64,000 bases of DNA from Pseudomonadota bacterium. Lineage in GTDB: Bacteria; Desulfobacterota; Desulfobacteria; Desulfobacterales; Desulfolunaceae. The stretch's first letter is position 1, and every line of letters begins with the position of its first letter. The stretch lies in assembly GCA_018818835.1 (NCBI GenBank), contig JAHIRD010000082.1, positions 1 through 64,000 of the forward strand, given 5' to 3'. The notes under the pieces were generated by a model that had not been told where the DNA came from, made no database searches, and saw nothing but the letters and a program-made list of their open reading frames with translations. This document shows positions 35,240-44,264 of this stretch, piece after piece. The translations under genes were made by a program, and so were the position numbers.

Positions 35240-36255
35240 AACCTGTCAGCCTTATTTCTGTTGCAAGCTATCTTCCTGAAAAAATAGTTGATAATGATTT
35301 TTTTAAAAATGAATCGGGCCTTAAAACCCATTCGATGTTTCGTGGTACGAAACTAAGGCATCATATCGGTGAGAATGAAACCTGTACCGATATGGCGACG
35401 ATTGCCTTAACCCGTCTTGCTGAAAAAATAAACATCAATCTGCAACATGACGTGGACATCCTTATGACCAATGTCACCATACCGGATATCCCCTTTGTGG
35501 GTCCTGGCGCCTCCATTGTGGGGGCATTAAAACTGAAGCCCAAATATGTTTATGACCTTCAAAACGGAGGGTGTGTTTCCTTTATATTTATGATGGAGCT
35601 TGCCCGGGCCATCATCAACAGCACGGATGCCAAAAACGCTGTGATTTGCAATTTTCAAACAGCAGCAGGACGAATTCTCGCTCTTCCGGATAACCGTAAA
35701 TTGCCCCAGTCTGCCATACCGGGTGACGGTTGCGGTGTGGCTTTTCTTGCGGCCGATGACAGCTCCCCCATTGAGGCGATTGTCACACGAACCCATGGTG
35801 AATATGCCAATGATATGCGCCCCATTGCTCCTGACGGCCGAAAATGGTGGGAGCCGGGAGTCACTGCATTTAACATTGATTTCAATAAGTCACGGCTTGC
35901 TGCCATTGTAGGCCGAGGCAATAAACTGGTTCCGGAAGTATTAAACCAGGCCATGACCATGGCCAATGTCACACATAAAGACATTGGCGCGTTGGTGACC
36001 AATCAACCCAACAAGTTTTTTTTACGAAACTGGCGGGAATCCGTACTTATCCCGGAAGAAAAACAGGTCCATACCTTTGATGAACATGGAAACCTCTTTG
36101 GCGCGGCAATCCCCATATGCTTTGAACGTGGTATTGATACGGGGGTCATAAAACCGGGAGAAAAAATTCTTCTCGGCGGTTTTTCCCATGCCGGTGATTA
36201 TACGGCATCAGCGGTGATACATTGGCAGAAAAAAGCAAGGCCATCACCCGCGTGA
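35236..36255 (+). CDS. KAS III-like thiolase-fold enzyme with atypical active site
   Basis: A 339-residue protein from ATG 35236, overlapping the upstream gene. It has the ketoacyl-ACP synthase III fold: 'SVASYLPEKIVDND', 'TNVTIPDIPFVGPGASIVG', the nucleophile Cys113 in LQNGGCVSF, 'GDGCGVAFLAADD', and 'DEHGNLFGAAIPI' with Asn286. At the position of the catalytic His (usually HQAN) it has NQPN, so His is replaced by Asn256. Cys and Asn of the triad remain, so acyl transfer is possible while decarboxylative condensation should be impaired. KAS III-like acyltransferases and pathway-specific synthases of secondary metabolism show such changes. It is followed 28 bp later by a ThDP enzyme. Confidence 0.85.
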   Translation: MKPVSLISVASYLPEKIVDNDFFKNESGLKTHSMFRGTKLRHHIGENETCTDMATIALTRLAEKININLQHDVDILMTNVTIPDIPFVGPGASIVGALKLKPKYVYDLQNGGCVSFIFMMELARAIINSTDAKNAVICNFQTAAGRILALPDNRKLPQSAIPGDGCGVAFLAADDSSPIEAIVTRTHGEYANDMRPIAPDGRKWWEPGVTAFNIDFNKSRLAAIVGRGNKLVPEVLNQAMTMANVTHKDIGALVTNQPNKFFLRNWRESVLIPEEKQVHTFDEHGNLFGAAIPICFERGIDTGVIKPGEKILLGGFSHAGDYTASAVIHWQKKARPSPA

Positions 36256-36283
36256 TCTAACCATAAAACATATTCGGAGAATC

Positions 36284-38047
36284 ATGGTGTACGATAAAAC
36301 ATATTCTGATACACAAGCAGATCCTGATTTATATTCCGATCAAATACTGACCCTACCCATGGCTGACGCCCTGGCCGAGGTTCTCCGGGATTTGGGCGTT
36401 GAGCATCTCTTTGGTGTGAGCGGTGCCAATATCGAGACCCTGCACGACGCGGTATTTCGATTGGGGACCGGAAAACTAACAAATCGTCTTTGCAAATCCG
36501 AGGTCGGCGCTGCGTTTATGGCTGATGGGTACAGCCGGTTTAAAGGCACAATGGGCGTATGCTGTTCCACGTCAGGTGGCGGTATGATGAACCTGGCCGT
36601 GGGGGTCGCAGAATCCCGTGCGTCCGGAACCCCACTTCTTTCTATTGTCGGATGTCCTCCAACGCATCTTGCCGGGCAGGGTGCGTTCCAGGATGCCTCG
36701 GGCAATGGTCTGACCGTGGATGCAAAGATGTTATGGCAGGCCATCAGTAAATGCGTTATCGAGATGGATGCCCGCCATTTCTGGGAACAGCTGTTTCAGG
36801 CCCTGACAGAAGCTGTAAGCCCTAAACCCGGACCTTCAACGCTTTTGATTCCAAGTGACATCATGGGACAACACGTTTTACAAAGACCGAAATGGTGGCC
36901 AACGACATTGTCGGAATTCAAAACCAACCCCGAACTACCTGAAAAAGAGTTATCCTTTCTTGTTTCAAGTATTAACAATGCCCGATCGGTTGTTATTATC
37001 GCAGGCCCCGATATCAGAAACACTCAGGAGCTGGTAGAATTTTCCAATGCCACGGGTATCCCTGTGGCAACAACATTGGGCGCAACGGGAGCCTTCCCCA
37101 ATAATCACCCCCATTTCATAGGCACGGTAGGGGCTGCCGGATTGCCATCGGCCCACGACTATTTATCCGATTGCGATCTCATGATCGTTTTGGGCAGTCA
37201 ACTCGAAGCAATGACACGAGCCCCTTTTGAAAAAACCCTCGAATCGAAGAATGTTTATATCATCAATACCTGCACCGGTTTAACCCCAAAACGACTGGGT
37301 ATAAAAAAAATCACCGCCTGCCCTGATAAGGCCGTAAGCTATCTTAACGAAACCAAAGCCCCGGTGATCAAAACATTTAATCCCAAAAAGTTCACCGAGC
37401 ACAGATACTACATACCGCTGACCTATGACGAGCCCAAGGCCGCTGAACCCAGTAAGGAAGACCGAGGCTTAAGACAAAGCGAGGCTCTTTTCATCCTTCA
37501 GACCTATCTTCCCCAAAATGGCATTCTCTTGTTTGACGCCGGGAACTGTGCAGCAGCGGCGGCCCACTATCTGACCATCCCTGAGGGGACCCGATCTTTG
37601 ACCGGATTGGGCATGGCCGGCATGGGATATGGCTTGTGTGCGGCCATGGGTGCACAACTGGCAAGGCCTGAAAAACAAGCCATGGTGATAAGCGGTGATG
37701 GTGCTTTTTTAATGACAGGCATGGAGATTCATTCAGCCATTGAATGGCAGCTCCCTATTCTCTGGGTATTTTTCAATAACAGCCAGCATGGGATGTGTAC
37801 ATCACGGCAACGGCACTTTTTTAACAATCGACTGACATGTGCAAAGTATGGTGACGTGGATATCGACCGTGTCGTATCGGGTCTTGATAGTTCAAATACC
37901 TTATGGCATGGCCAGGCAAACGATTCAAAAGAAATGAAACGTCTTCTTGACGACTACTTTTCCAAGGGTTCAAGGCCAGGGGTCCTTGAATTAAAGATCG
38001 GCATTGAAGAAATACCACCGTTTTTTCCTTTAGCAATAGAGACATAG
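36284..38047 (+). CDS. Thiamine diphosphate-dependent enzyme, acetolactate synthase-like
   Basis: A 587-residue protein with the three-domain layout of acetolactate synthase/benzoylformate decarboxylase. The N-terminal PYR domain has the activating Glu73 (CKSEVGAAFMADGYSR), the central domain has 'VVIIAGPDIRNTQELVEF', and the C-terminal PP domain has GDGAFLMTGMEIHSAIEWQL followed by FFNNSQHG (about 471-499), the Mg-ThDP motif. Enzymes of this group decarboxylate 2-oxo acids and either release an aldehyde or ligate it to another carbonyl. In this gene set it could supply or elongate an acyl unit together with the KAS III-like enzyme. No FAD-binding RhoA-like signature of true acetolactate synthase is obvious, so I do not call it IlvB. 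Confidence 0.88.
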   Translation: MVYDKTYSDTQADPDLYSDQILTLPMADALAEVLRDLGVEHLFGVSGANIETLHDAVFRLGTGKLTNRLCKSEVGAAFMADGYSRFKGTMGVCCSTSGGGMMNLAVGVAESRASGTPLLSIVGCPPTHLAGQGAFQDASGNGLTVDAKMLWQAISKCVIEMDARHFWEQLFQALTEAVSPKPGPSTLLIPSDIMGQHVLQRPKWWPTTLSEFKTNPELPEKELSFLVSSINNARSVVIIAGPDIRNTQELVEFSNATGIPVATTLGATGAFPNNHPHFIGTVGAAGLPSAHDYLSDCDLMIVLGSQLEAMTRAPFEKTLESKNVYIINTCTGLTPKRLGIKKITACPDKAVSYLNETKAPVIKTFNPKKFTEHRYYIPLTYDEPKAAEPSKEDRGLRQSEALFILQTYLPQNGILLFDAGNCAAAAAHYLTIPEGTRSLTGLGMAGMGYGLCAAMGAQLARPEKQAMVISGDGAFLMTGMEIHSAIEWQLPILWVFFNNSQHGMCTSRQRHFFNNRLTCAKYGDVDIDRVVSGLDSSNTLWHGQANDSKEMKRLLDDYFSKGSRPGVLELKIGIEEIPPFFPLAIET

Positions 38048-38268
38048 GTTTACATCTTTGATTCATTTGGGATTCGGGTGAAAACATTTTCATCCTTACT
38101 AAATAAAACAACACCATAAGTAGGAGGCACAAAAAAACATATTATCTCGATTCAACAATATAAGAGGCGATATAACTGAATCGAGAATGTGTACATAAAT
38201 CAGGGGGCGGGGAAATTTTTCTAATTTGGGGAATAATTTTCTAATTCTTTTTTAATGGAGATGCGTCT
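38048..38268. promoter_or_regulatory. Inter-operon spacer with an inverted repeat
   Basis: Between the ThDP enzyme and radical SAM genes. TCTCGATTCA (38145-38154) and TGAATCGAGA (38177-38186) form a perfect 10-bp inverted repeat with a 22-base spacer and no T-tract, so it looks more like a regulator binding site or RNA stem than a terminator. A Shine-Dalgarno-like TAGGAGG (38121-38127) has no start codon after it. GGAGATG precedes the ATG at 38269. Confidence 0.45.
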
Positions 38269-39765
38269 ATGAAACGAATACTTCTGGTTTATGCCGTGAG
38301 CCATGCCATTCAGAATCCTTTAGGCGGTGTCGCCCCTCCTTCGGGGCTTACATGGATTCAGAAAGCCCTTCATGTAAACGGATTTGATTATCACACCTGT
38401 GATCTTTCCCTGGCCAAAGACAGATGGGATATCGAAAAAATTATCAAACAATCTGTGACTTCTTATCAACCCCATGCGGTGGGGGTCTCAATTAGAAATA
38501 TTGATACCTCTGTCAATCCACCACGAACCTTTTTCCCATTTTTAAAAGATGTTGCCCAGACAATTCGGCGTGAGACACATGTCCCTATGATTTTAGGGGG
38601 GCCAGGATTTTCACTCTATTCCAAAAAATGCATGGAAACCATGGCGGCCGACTATGGCATCGTGGGAGAAGGAGAAGCATCGTTTCCTGCATTGTTAAAC
38701 TCTATTTTTTCTAAGGTCGAGTCAGCCCCATCTGTCCCCGGTCTCATTGTAAAAAAGAACGGGTCGTTTCATGAAATTCCCAGGGAAATTTTTTCAGGCT
38801 ACACAACCTTCGGGAAAGCACGGCATGCGGGGATTGACTATGATGCCTATGACAAGATCGGCGGCTATTATCCCATTCAGACCAAGAGAGGATGCGCGTT
38901 CAACTGCATCTATTGTGACTACCCCTATCTTGAAGGTAGGCAGTATCGCTTGAGGCAACCCTCGGTGATCGTGGATGAGATCGAAGATCTCTCAAAAACC
39001 TCTGCCTTGAATCACTTTTTCTTTACAGACAGTGTGTTTAACTTCCCAACGGAATTTTGCCAAAGCATTCTTGATCAGATCATAAAAAGAAAATTGAACA
39101 TCGACTGGACAGCCTATGTAAACCCCAAAGGTATGACACCTGATCTTATCGAACGATTTAAAAAATCAGGCTGTTCACGACTTGAGGTAACCATAGACAC
39201 GCTGACTCGCCCCACCCTTAAGTCTTATCAAAAAAATTTCAATCAGGGCGAAATTTTCAATGCCGACAGCTTTTTCAAACAGTTTGACATTCCAACCTAT
39301 TACTGGATCAACCTGGGCGGTCCTGGTGAAACAAAAGAGACCTTTGTAAGAAACCTGGAGCACCTCGACCGATTGACTCATGTGACCAAGGGATGGGTTG
39401 GCGTCGGCTTTGTGGTCCTGCCGGGAAGTCCCCTTTATGATTTGGCTGTTCAGGAAGGTCGTATTGAAAGGAATGGGATAATAGAACCGTATTTATATAT
39501 CAGCAACCATTTACCAAATAACTATTCTGAGCAAATCCAAATGTTTGCCATCGACCATCCGGAATGGTTTTCCGTTTTTGATATGCTTGACATTGATTAC
39601 CGCCAGATGGCCATGAAAATCATTAATGAAAAAATAAGAGACCACTGGCCCATGCAGATGGCCTATGGCATGAAACGAAAAGAAAAATACCTTCAGGGAG
39701 ATCTCCCAATTATGTCCCACCAGATGTATCAGGACCGATTGGAGGCCAAGCAAAGAAAAAATTAA
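38269..39765 (+). CDS. B12-binding-domain radical SAM protein
   Basis: A 498-residue class B-type radical SAM protein. Residues about 1-170 form a cobalamin-binding-like Rossmann domain (ILLVYAVSH..., 'HAVGVSIRNID', 'MILGGPGFSLYSKKCMETM', 'GIVGEGEASFPALL'). The radical SAM core carries Cys209-x3-Cys213-x2-Cys216 (GCAFNCIYCDYP), then 'HFFFTDSVFNFP' and 'INLGGPGETKETF'. The C-terminal part (400-498) is helical. Such enzymes methylate unactivated carbons or phosphinates, rearrange carbon skeletons, or modify lipids. The cobalamin His motif (DxHxxG) is not apparent, so B12 may not be bound through it. It is probably part of the same biosynthetic set as the upstream genes. Confidence 0.88.
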   Translation: MKRILLVYAVSHAIQNPLGGVAPPSGLTWIQKALHVNGFDYHTCDLSLAKDRWDIEKIIKQSVTSYQPHAVGVSIRNIDTSVNPPRTFFPFLKDVAQTIRRETHVPMILGGPGFSLYSKKCMETMAADYGIVGEGEASFPALLNSIFSKVESAPSVPGLIVKKNGSFHEIPREIFSGYTTFGKARHAGIDYDAYDKIGGYYPIQTKRGCAFNCIYCDYPYLEGRQYRLRQPSVIVDEIEDLSKTSALNHFFFTDSVFNFPTEFCQSILDQIIKRKLNIDWTAYVNPKGMTPDLIERFKKSGCSRLEVTIDTLTRPTLKSYQKNFNQGEIFNADSFFKQFDIPTYYWINLGGPGETKETFVRNLEHLDRLTHVTKGWVGVGFVVLPGSPLYDLAVQEGRIERNGIIEPYLYISNHLPNNYSEQIQMFAIDHPEWFSVFDMLDIDYRQMAMKIINEKIRDHWPMQMAYGMKRKEKYLQGDLPIMSHQMYQDRLEAKQRKN

Positions 39766-40083
39766 TAATTTCGCTTTAATTCACTATGAAGGTTTCAGTT
39801 TCACAGTCTCAATCGTACTTGCCCACAGAAAATCCTTCATAAGTCTCATAGGTCTCATAGGTCTCATAGGTCCCATAAGTCCCATAAGACCTATGGGACC
39901 TATAGAGTCCCCTCGGAGGCCGTGCCCATGTTTCATTGTTTTCACCCTGGGTGTGTCTTTGCGCGCTGTTGCTTTTCTTCGTGCCTATTCGTGTTCTTCA
40001 GCGACCACCGGGAGCGGGTGGTTAAAAAAACTACAACGAGGCCTTCCATGTGACTGAAATATTTCAAATAAATCACAAAATGG
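39766..40083. other. Convergent spacer with tandem and palindromic repeats
   Basis: Between convergent genes. At about 39837-39907 there is a run of 10-bp units (AGTCTCATAGGTCTCATAGG and variants), followed by its own complement (GACCTATGGGACCTATAGAG), giving a hairpin. At about 39976-40022 lies a copy of the TTCTTCAGCGACCACCGGGA dispersed repeat. No gene is visible. The hairpin may end transcription from both sides. Confidence 0.6.
39837..39910. repeat. 10-bp tandem repeat ending in a palindrome
   Basis: Units of AGGTCTCATA and its variants (AAGTCTCATA, AGGTCCCATA, AAGTCCCATA) are repeated about five to six times. They end in AAGACCTATGGGACCTATAG, complementary to the repeat units. It has no spacer-repeat structure and is not CRISPR. 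Confidence 0.7.
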
Positions 40084-41436
40084 CTAAGTTGTCGAATTAA
40101 GCAGCTCAGCAAGAGTACAGTCCAAAGACTGCACCAAATCCTTTATTTCATCCAAGGAATACTCAGCTTCCGGATAGGTGATATTTGTGCTGATGCGACC
40201 ATCCAAACTTGTAATGGCAACAAACATATGGTTGATAGTTGCTGAATCGACAAACTCGCTGACCTGGGCATGTGGTCCATGGGAATTGAACCTGTCCAAA
40301 CTTCCACCCGTGGACACAAAACATGTCCCATTGATCATTCTCAATTTATTTTTTTTGGCTTTTTTTATTAAATAACTTAAAATTCTTTTCCCCAAAAAAA
40401 CAGGGGGCACTATTTCAATGAGATAATAAAAAAGCATCTCTTTATTTTTATATCTATTCACGTTTCTTCGTAACTGTTTATTTATCTCATCAACCAAACG
40501 TCCAATATTATCCCAATATCTCATATGAATATTAATTTTACTAAACAACGCATAATTTCCGAACAATGGGGACTTTTGAAAAAAAGAACGCGTGTCAATG
40601 GTATGATATATGGCGATGGTATTTCCTTTTTGTTTTTCTTTCTGTCTTCGGCTAAATACATGAGTAAGAGCAACCAGTATAAGTACCGTAAGACTACAAC
40701 CCAAATCCTTTGATGTTCTTTTAACCGTATCGACATCAAAGGGCAGGACATGGTTATGAAGATTAACCTTACTGTATTTTTGTGATGGCCTTAAGGACGA
40801 ATGAACCACTGAATAATGTTTCTTTTCAGATGTGATGGACCGGTATACCTTGAACGACTTATAGAGTTGGATAGGAATCCTGTAAAAAGGCGTCTCCAGA
40901 ATAGCAGGCCAAAGGCTTGGGTTGTCAATTTTCAAAGATATTGGATTATGTCCATTCAAGTATGCCATGAATGTATCAATGACCTTATGAAACGACAGGC
41001 CATCGCAGGTCATATGATGAATGGTGATTAATAAAACAGGTTTGTCATTATCAGGAATAAACGCAATGCGAATGGGCAGTTTTTCTTGCAAAAGAAAGGG
41101 TCTGTTCAAAAATTCCCTGCGGAATTCAAAATAGTCCGAGGTATTGTATATTAAATCATGATGAACCGTGAATGCTTCATCAAAAAGGCGTTCTATGTCT
41201 TCACCCGTATTATTGAGAATTTTAATTTTGTAAGAGAAGACCTTTGAAACAACACGAGAACGAAGCCTGGGGAATAAGGCCAACATATGGCGCATACCCT
41301 CCCGGATTTTTTCAATACCATGGGTTTGGGAAAATTGCAAAGTAACCAACATTCCCATTGAAGGGAATACGTCTTCCGAGGCGAAAAACACAAAATCAGA
41401 CGGATTCAAGGATATAAGATTCGTTTGATTGCACAT
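40084..41436 (-). CDS. HHxxxDG acyltransferase / condensation-domain protein
   Basis: A 450-residue stand-alone protein with the active-site motif HHMTCDG (residues about 140-146), preceded by 'LPIRIAFIPDNDKPVLLIT'. This is the hallmark of the chloramphenicol acetyltransferase-like superfamily that includes NRPS condensation domains, PapA-type acyltransferases and wax ester/diacylglycerol synthases. The second half ('VNLHNHVLPFDVDTVKRTSKDLGCSLTVLILVAL', 'IDTRSFF', 'NYALFSKINI') fits the latch/floor-loop half. No carrier-protein domain is attached. It likely esterifies or amidates a hydroxyl or amino group with an acyl-thioester, in keeping with a role as the finishing step of the adjacent biosynthetic genes. 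It is convergent to them, so co-regulation is not shown. Confidence 0.82.
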   Translation of the reverse strand: MCNQTNLISLNPSDFVFFASEDVFPSMGMLVTLQFSQTHGIEKIREGMRHMLALFPRLRSRVVSKVFSYKIKILNNTGEDIERLFDEAFTVHHDLIYNTSDYFEFRREFLNRPFLLQEKLPIRIAFIPDNDKPVLLITIHHMTCDGLSFHKVIDTFMAYLNGHNPISLKIDNPSLWPAILETPFYRIPIQLYKSFKVYRSITSEKKHYSVVHSSLRPSQKYSKVNLHNHVLPFDVDTVKRTSKDLGCSLTVLILVALTHVFSRRQKEKQKGNTIAIYHTIDTRSFFQKSPLFGNYALFSKINIHMRYWDNIGRLVDEINKQLRRNVNRYKNKEMLFYYLIEIVPPVFLGKRILSYLIKKAKKNKLRMINGTCFVSTGGSLDRFNSHGPHAQVSEFVDSATINHMFVAITSLDGRISTNITYPEAEYSLDEIKDLVQSLDCTLAELLNSTT

Positions 41437-41591
41437 ATATTATCCCGTGAGTTCATAAAATTAATCCATTATTTCACCATGGCGGCTTCTTATTTCAATG
41501 ATTTTGAGATGATCAGTCACACATGTTGAATACAGTCATTTTGATGTGAGCTATAAAGTTGCACAGGATATCAAATGAGTCAAGATCCAAT

Positions 41592-41640
41592 AAAAAAAGG
41601 CCCTGCCTCCCGTTGAAGAAATCAACCAAAGGCAGGGCCC
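41592..41640 (-). terminator. Intrinsic terminator of the acetyl-CoA hydrolase/transferase gene
   Basis: On the minus strand a 10-bp GC-rich stem (GGCCCTGCCT pairing with AGGCAGGGCC, 41599-41608 with 41630-41639) is followed by a run of seven T. It lies 36 bp after the stop codon of the gene at 41676. This is the clearest rho-independent terminator in the window. Confidence 0.9.
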
Positions 41641-41675
41641 ATATCCAAAAAAACCGGAATCTTCTCAGGAGGGAA

Positions 41676-43835
41676 TCAGATGGCTCCGGATGACTGTAAG
41701 GCAAACACAACAACCTTACGCATCATTTTTTCCTTGATGGATGTGGGGACATCAAGATCCAGTCTTTCAAGATAAGGGGTGGCCGATTGGGGGGATTTTC
41801 TGCCCAATTCTTTTAACAGGCCTTTTATTGTTGACAGTTTGTTTTGGGAAAGTGATGCTTTGAATGTTTTCAACGCTTTGCCAATGACCAGTTCCTGATC
41901 CGTAAATTCGGTGCCAAAGGGAAAGGGTTTGAAAAATCCTTCCTTTCTGAACGGAGCGATTATCTCCCCAATCCGCTCTGGGGTATTATTCCTGAATAAA
42001 GCTGGAATTTCATAGGTCATGGGGATCTTGCCTGCTTTTTTCGCTTTTGCCAGAAGGTCACTCTGGAACCGTGAATCGGTGATATTGAGGATGGATGCAA
42101 TCACGTCCTTGTCTGATTTTCCCATAAGATCAGCTATCCCGTATTCCGTGACCACAATATCCCTCAAATGGCGAGGGATCGTGGTATGGCCGTAATTAAA
42201 CACGACATTCGACAGAGTTTGAGCACCTTTTTGCCGGGTGCTCCGAATCATCATGATCAGACGGGCATCCGGAAGCGCATGGGCCATGGACACAAAGTTA
42301 TACTGTCCCCCTACCCCTGAGATCACGGTGCCGTTCTCCAATCCATCCGAACAGACATTGCCGAGAATGGACAGAATCATTCCTGCGTTGACAAACCGGG
42401 CATCCTTCCGTTGAAGTGTTCTCAAAACTTCATCGCCATACAGTTGATTGACCTTGCCCACGCCGGTCATTTCGAACTGACTTCGTTCGTCATCATCCAT
42501 ATCCCTGAGTTCATTATAGAATTCATTGGACCCGATAAAAAATCCACCGTGGAGGAGAACCCCGTTTTTCAGACGATCCCCCCGGCATTGCTCAGCAACA
42601 ACCCTTCGGTTTTCCGGCTGCCTGAAATCAGTTGTCCATGATGCTGTGCCGTTTATAATGCGGTAATCCTTGTATGACAGATCACCACGAAATATTCCGT
42701 ATTTCTGAAGTATATCAAATCCGGATTCTGTCATCACAGGGCTGAAGGGGTCTTCTTTGAGCAAAGACTCCACGGAATCGGCGGTAAGAGTGCCAGATAG
42801 CATTCCTGAATTCACATGTTTCTGGATGGTTGCATTGTCGTACACTTTTCGTTTGATAATACCTTGCTTATAAAGTGTGATAAAAACCTCCACCAGCATT
42901 TCAGTGGCCCCGTAAAGCCCCTTGGCTAAAGGGTCTCTGCCACCTATGGTGCGGATAAGATCCCCAAAGTGATCATCCATTACCGAATCGTGAAGAAATC
43001 GTTTATACTCATCGTTTTGCATGTGCCGCATTGCCAGGCCGTTTGCAATGGCATCCCCAAGGTTGCCAATGCCGATCTGAAGGGTGCCTCCGTCTTTTAT
43101 AAGAGAACTGACATAAAGACCGATCATATGGTCCTGGTTGCTCAGGGCGGATTTGGGCACGCTGAAAAGGGGAGAATGATAGGTCTCAGCTTCAAGAATC
43201 ATGTGGTATCTGTCTTTTTTGTTCACAGCATCCCCGAACATAAACGGAAGGTATTTGTTCACATGGCCCACGTGAACCACGGGTATTCCCTTTGCTTCCA
43301 TTTCCGCCATACGGTCCACCAAATCACCGATATCCGCATTGCAGCTGTCACTGTATACATATTCTCCGTTTATTTTTTTCTTGGCAACGCTATGGCAGTA
43401 GACATTGATGCCGCCTCCGATCATATCACGAACCACATGGGTATAGTTTGAGCTGACATATTCCTGCTGGGCATGGGGCACATGAATGTACCCCCCAGCC
43501 TTGCAAAAAAACTCACGCACCGTGACATTGGTCGGCAGAGCATTGTTTCTCAGATCATCCATATAGTCCAGATCAGGAACCCCTTCCCAGATCCTATGCA
43601 CTATGGGCTCCATCATTCGCCGTTCAAGGTCACTGGACCAGCCCGGTTTTTCAAGGGCAAGGGCGCTGGCCAGGGTCAGGGTGATCGTAGGATCTTCTTT
43701 GGCACGGCGGTAGAGTTCGTTGACAATGGGATAGGATTTCCCCAGAGCCAGAGGCATTCCCAAAACAATGGTTTTACCCACACGGCGGATAATGTCATCC
43801 ACACATATGGCAACGTCGGTATACATAAGAGGCAT
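41676..43835 (-). CDS. Acetyl-CoA hydrolase/transferase family protein
   Basis: A 719-residue protein from ATG 43835 (AAAGGA upstream; the frame extends 18 codons further without a better site). The C-terminal half has the family's core: 'SGVGGQYNFVSMAHALPDARLIMMIRSTR', 'TTIPRHLRDIVVTEYGIADLMGKSDKD' and the 'GLYGATEMLVEVFITLYKQGI' region with the likely CoA-linked Glu. It is longer than the ~430-residue acetate CoA-transferases and matches the ~700-residue bacterial group. It moves CoA between acyl groups or hydrolyses acetyl-CoA, useful for acetate or fermentation products. It is monocistronic, with its own terminator. Confidence 0.87.
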   Translation of the reverse strand: MPLMYTDVAICVDDIIRRVGKTIVLGMPLALGKSYPIVNELYRRAKEDPTITLTLASALALEKPGWSSDLERRMMEPIVHRIWEGVPDLDYMDDLRNNALPTNVTVREFFCKAGGYIHVPHAQQEYVSSNYTHVVRDMIGGGINVYCHSVAKKKINGEYVYSDSCNADIGDLVDRMAEMEAKGIPVVHVGHVNKYLPFMFGDAVNKKDRYHMILEAETYHSPLFSVPKSALSNQDHMIGLYVSSLIKDGGTLQIGIGNLGDAIANGLAMRHMQNDEYKRFLHDSVMDDHFGDLIRTIGGRDPLAKGLYGATEMLVEVFITLYKQGIIKRKVYDNATIQKHVNSGMLSGTLTADSVESLLKEDPFSPVMTESGFDILQKYGIFRGDLSYKDYRIINGTASWTTDFRQPENRRVVAEQCRGDRLKNGVLLHGGFFIGSNEFYNELRDMDDDERSQFEMTGVGKVNQLYGDEVLRTLQRKDARFVNAGMILSILGNVCSDGLENGTVISGVGGQYNFVSMAHALPDARLIMMIRSTRQKGAQTLSNVVFNYGHTTIPRHLRDIVVTEYGIADLMGKSDKDVIASILNITDSRFQSDLLAKAKKAGKIPMTYEIPALFRNNTPERIGEIIAPFRKEGFFKPFPFGTEFTDQELVIGKALKTFKASLSQNKLSTIKGLLKELGRKSPQSATPYLERLDLDVPTSIKEKMMRKVVVFALQSSGAI

Positions 43836-44264
43836 TGGTCTTGTTCCTTTCGGGTTCCTATGAATATTGAAACATGACCTCATGGTCATGGAAAACGACC
43901 GTTCTATGATCGTAACAATGTTCAGATATTTAACCCGATTTTCTAACAGGTGAAATCCGCAGATGACCGTTTTGAGAACAGGTCAATGGATGAAAGATGT
44001 ATAGGCCAATGACCTAGTTAGTGCCCATCCATTAATGGCACCTCACGGTCCATACCGGCGTTCTCAGGTTTTCGATATCAGTGGGCGTAGACCCCCTGCG
44101 GTTTCGTAAACCTTGCGGCCTTCCGTCGTTGCCAAGGCCATGACGGACACGTGGTCTGAACCGCGATCTACCATTTCCGGATGGACACTAGTTAATGGCG
44201 CAAATGATGTTATGAAAAAAAGAAGGCAGGAGTTTCTCTTGTAATGACTGAAAACGTCATTTCT
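43836..44264. other. Intergenic region carrying a MITE
   Basis: Upstream of the CoA-transferase gene and downstream of the response-regulator gene. The MITE-like element at 44019-44190 fills its centre. The part next to 43836 must contain the CoA-transferase promoter. No gene is visible. Confidence 0.55.
44019..44190. mobile_element. MITE-like element with imperfect terminal inverted repeats
   Basis: A 172-bp element bounded by TAGTGCCCATCC (44019-44030) and GGATGGACACTA (44179-44190), inverted repeats matching at 11 of 12 positions. It contains no open frame for a transposase. Its interior CGTCGTTGCCAAGGCCATGA (about 44124-44143) is matched in inverse orientation by a fragment near 3806-3836, so the family has at least one more remnant in the window. 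No clear target-site duplication is seen. Confidence 0.6.

Noticed and set aside
36284-38047. Naming the ThDP enzyme as acetolactate synthase (IlvB)
   Set aside because: No ilvN or branched-chain genes adjoin and the FAD-related features are not evident; only the superfamily is supported.
39837-39910. Short regular repeats that could be mistaken for a CRISPR array
   Set aside because: Units are contiguous 10-mers with no spacers of constant length, and no cas gene is near.
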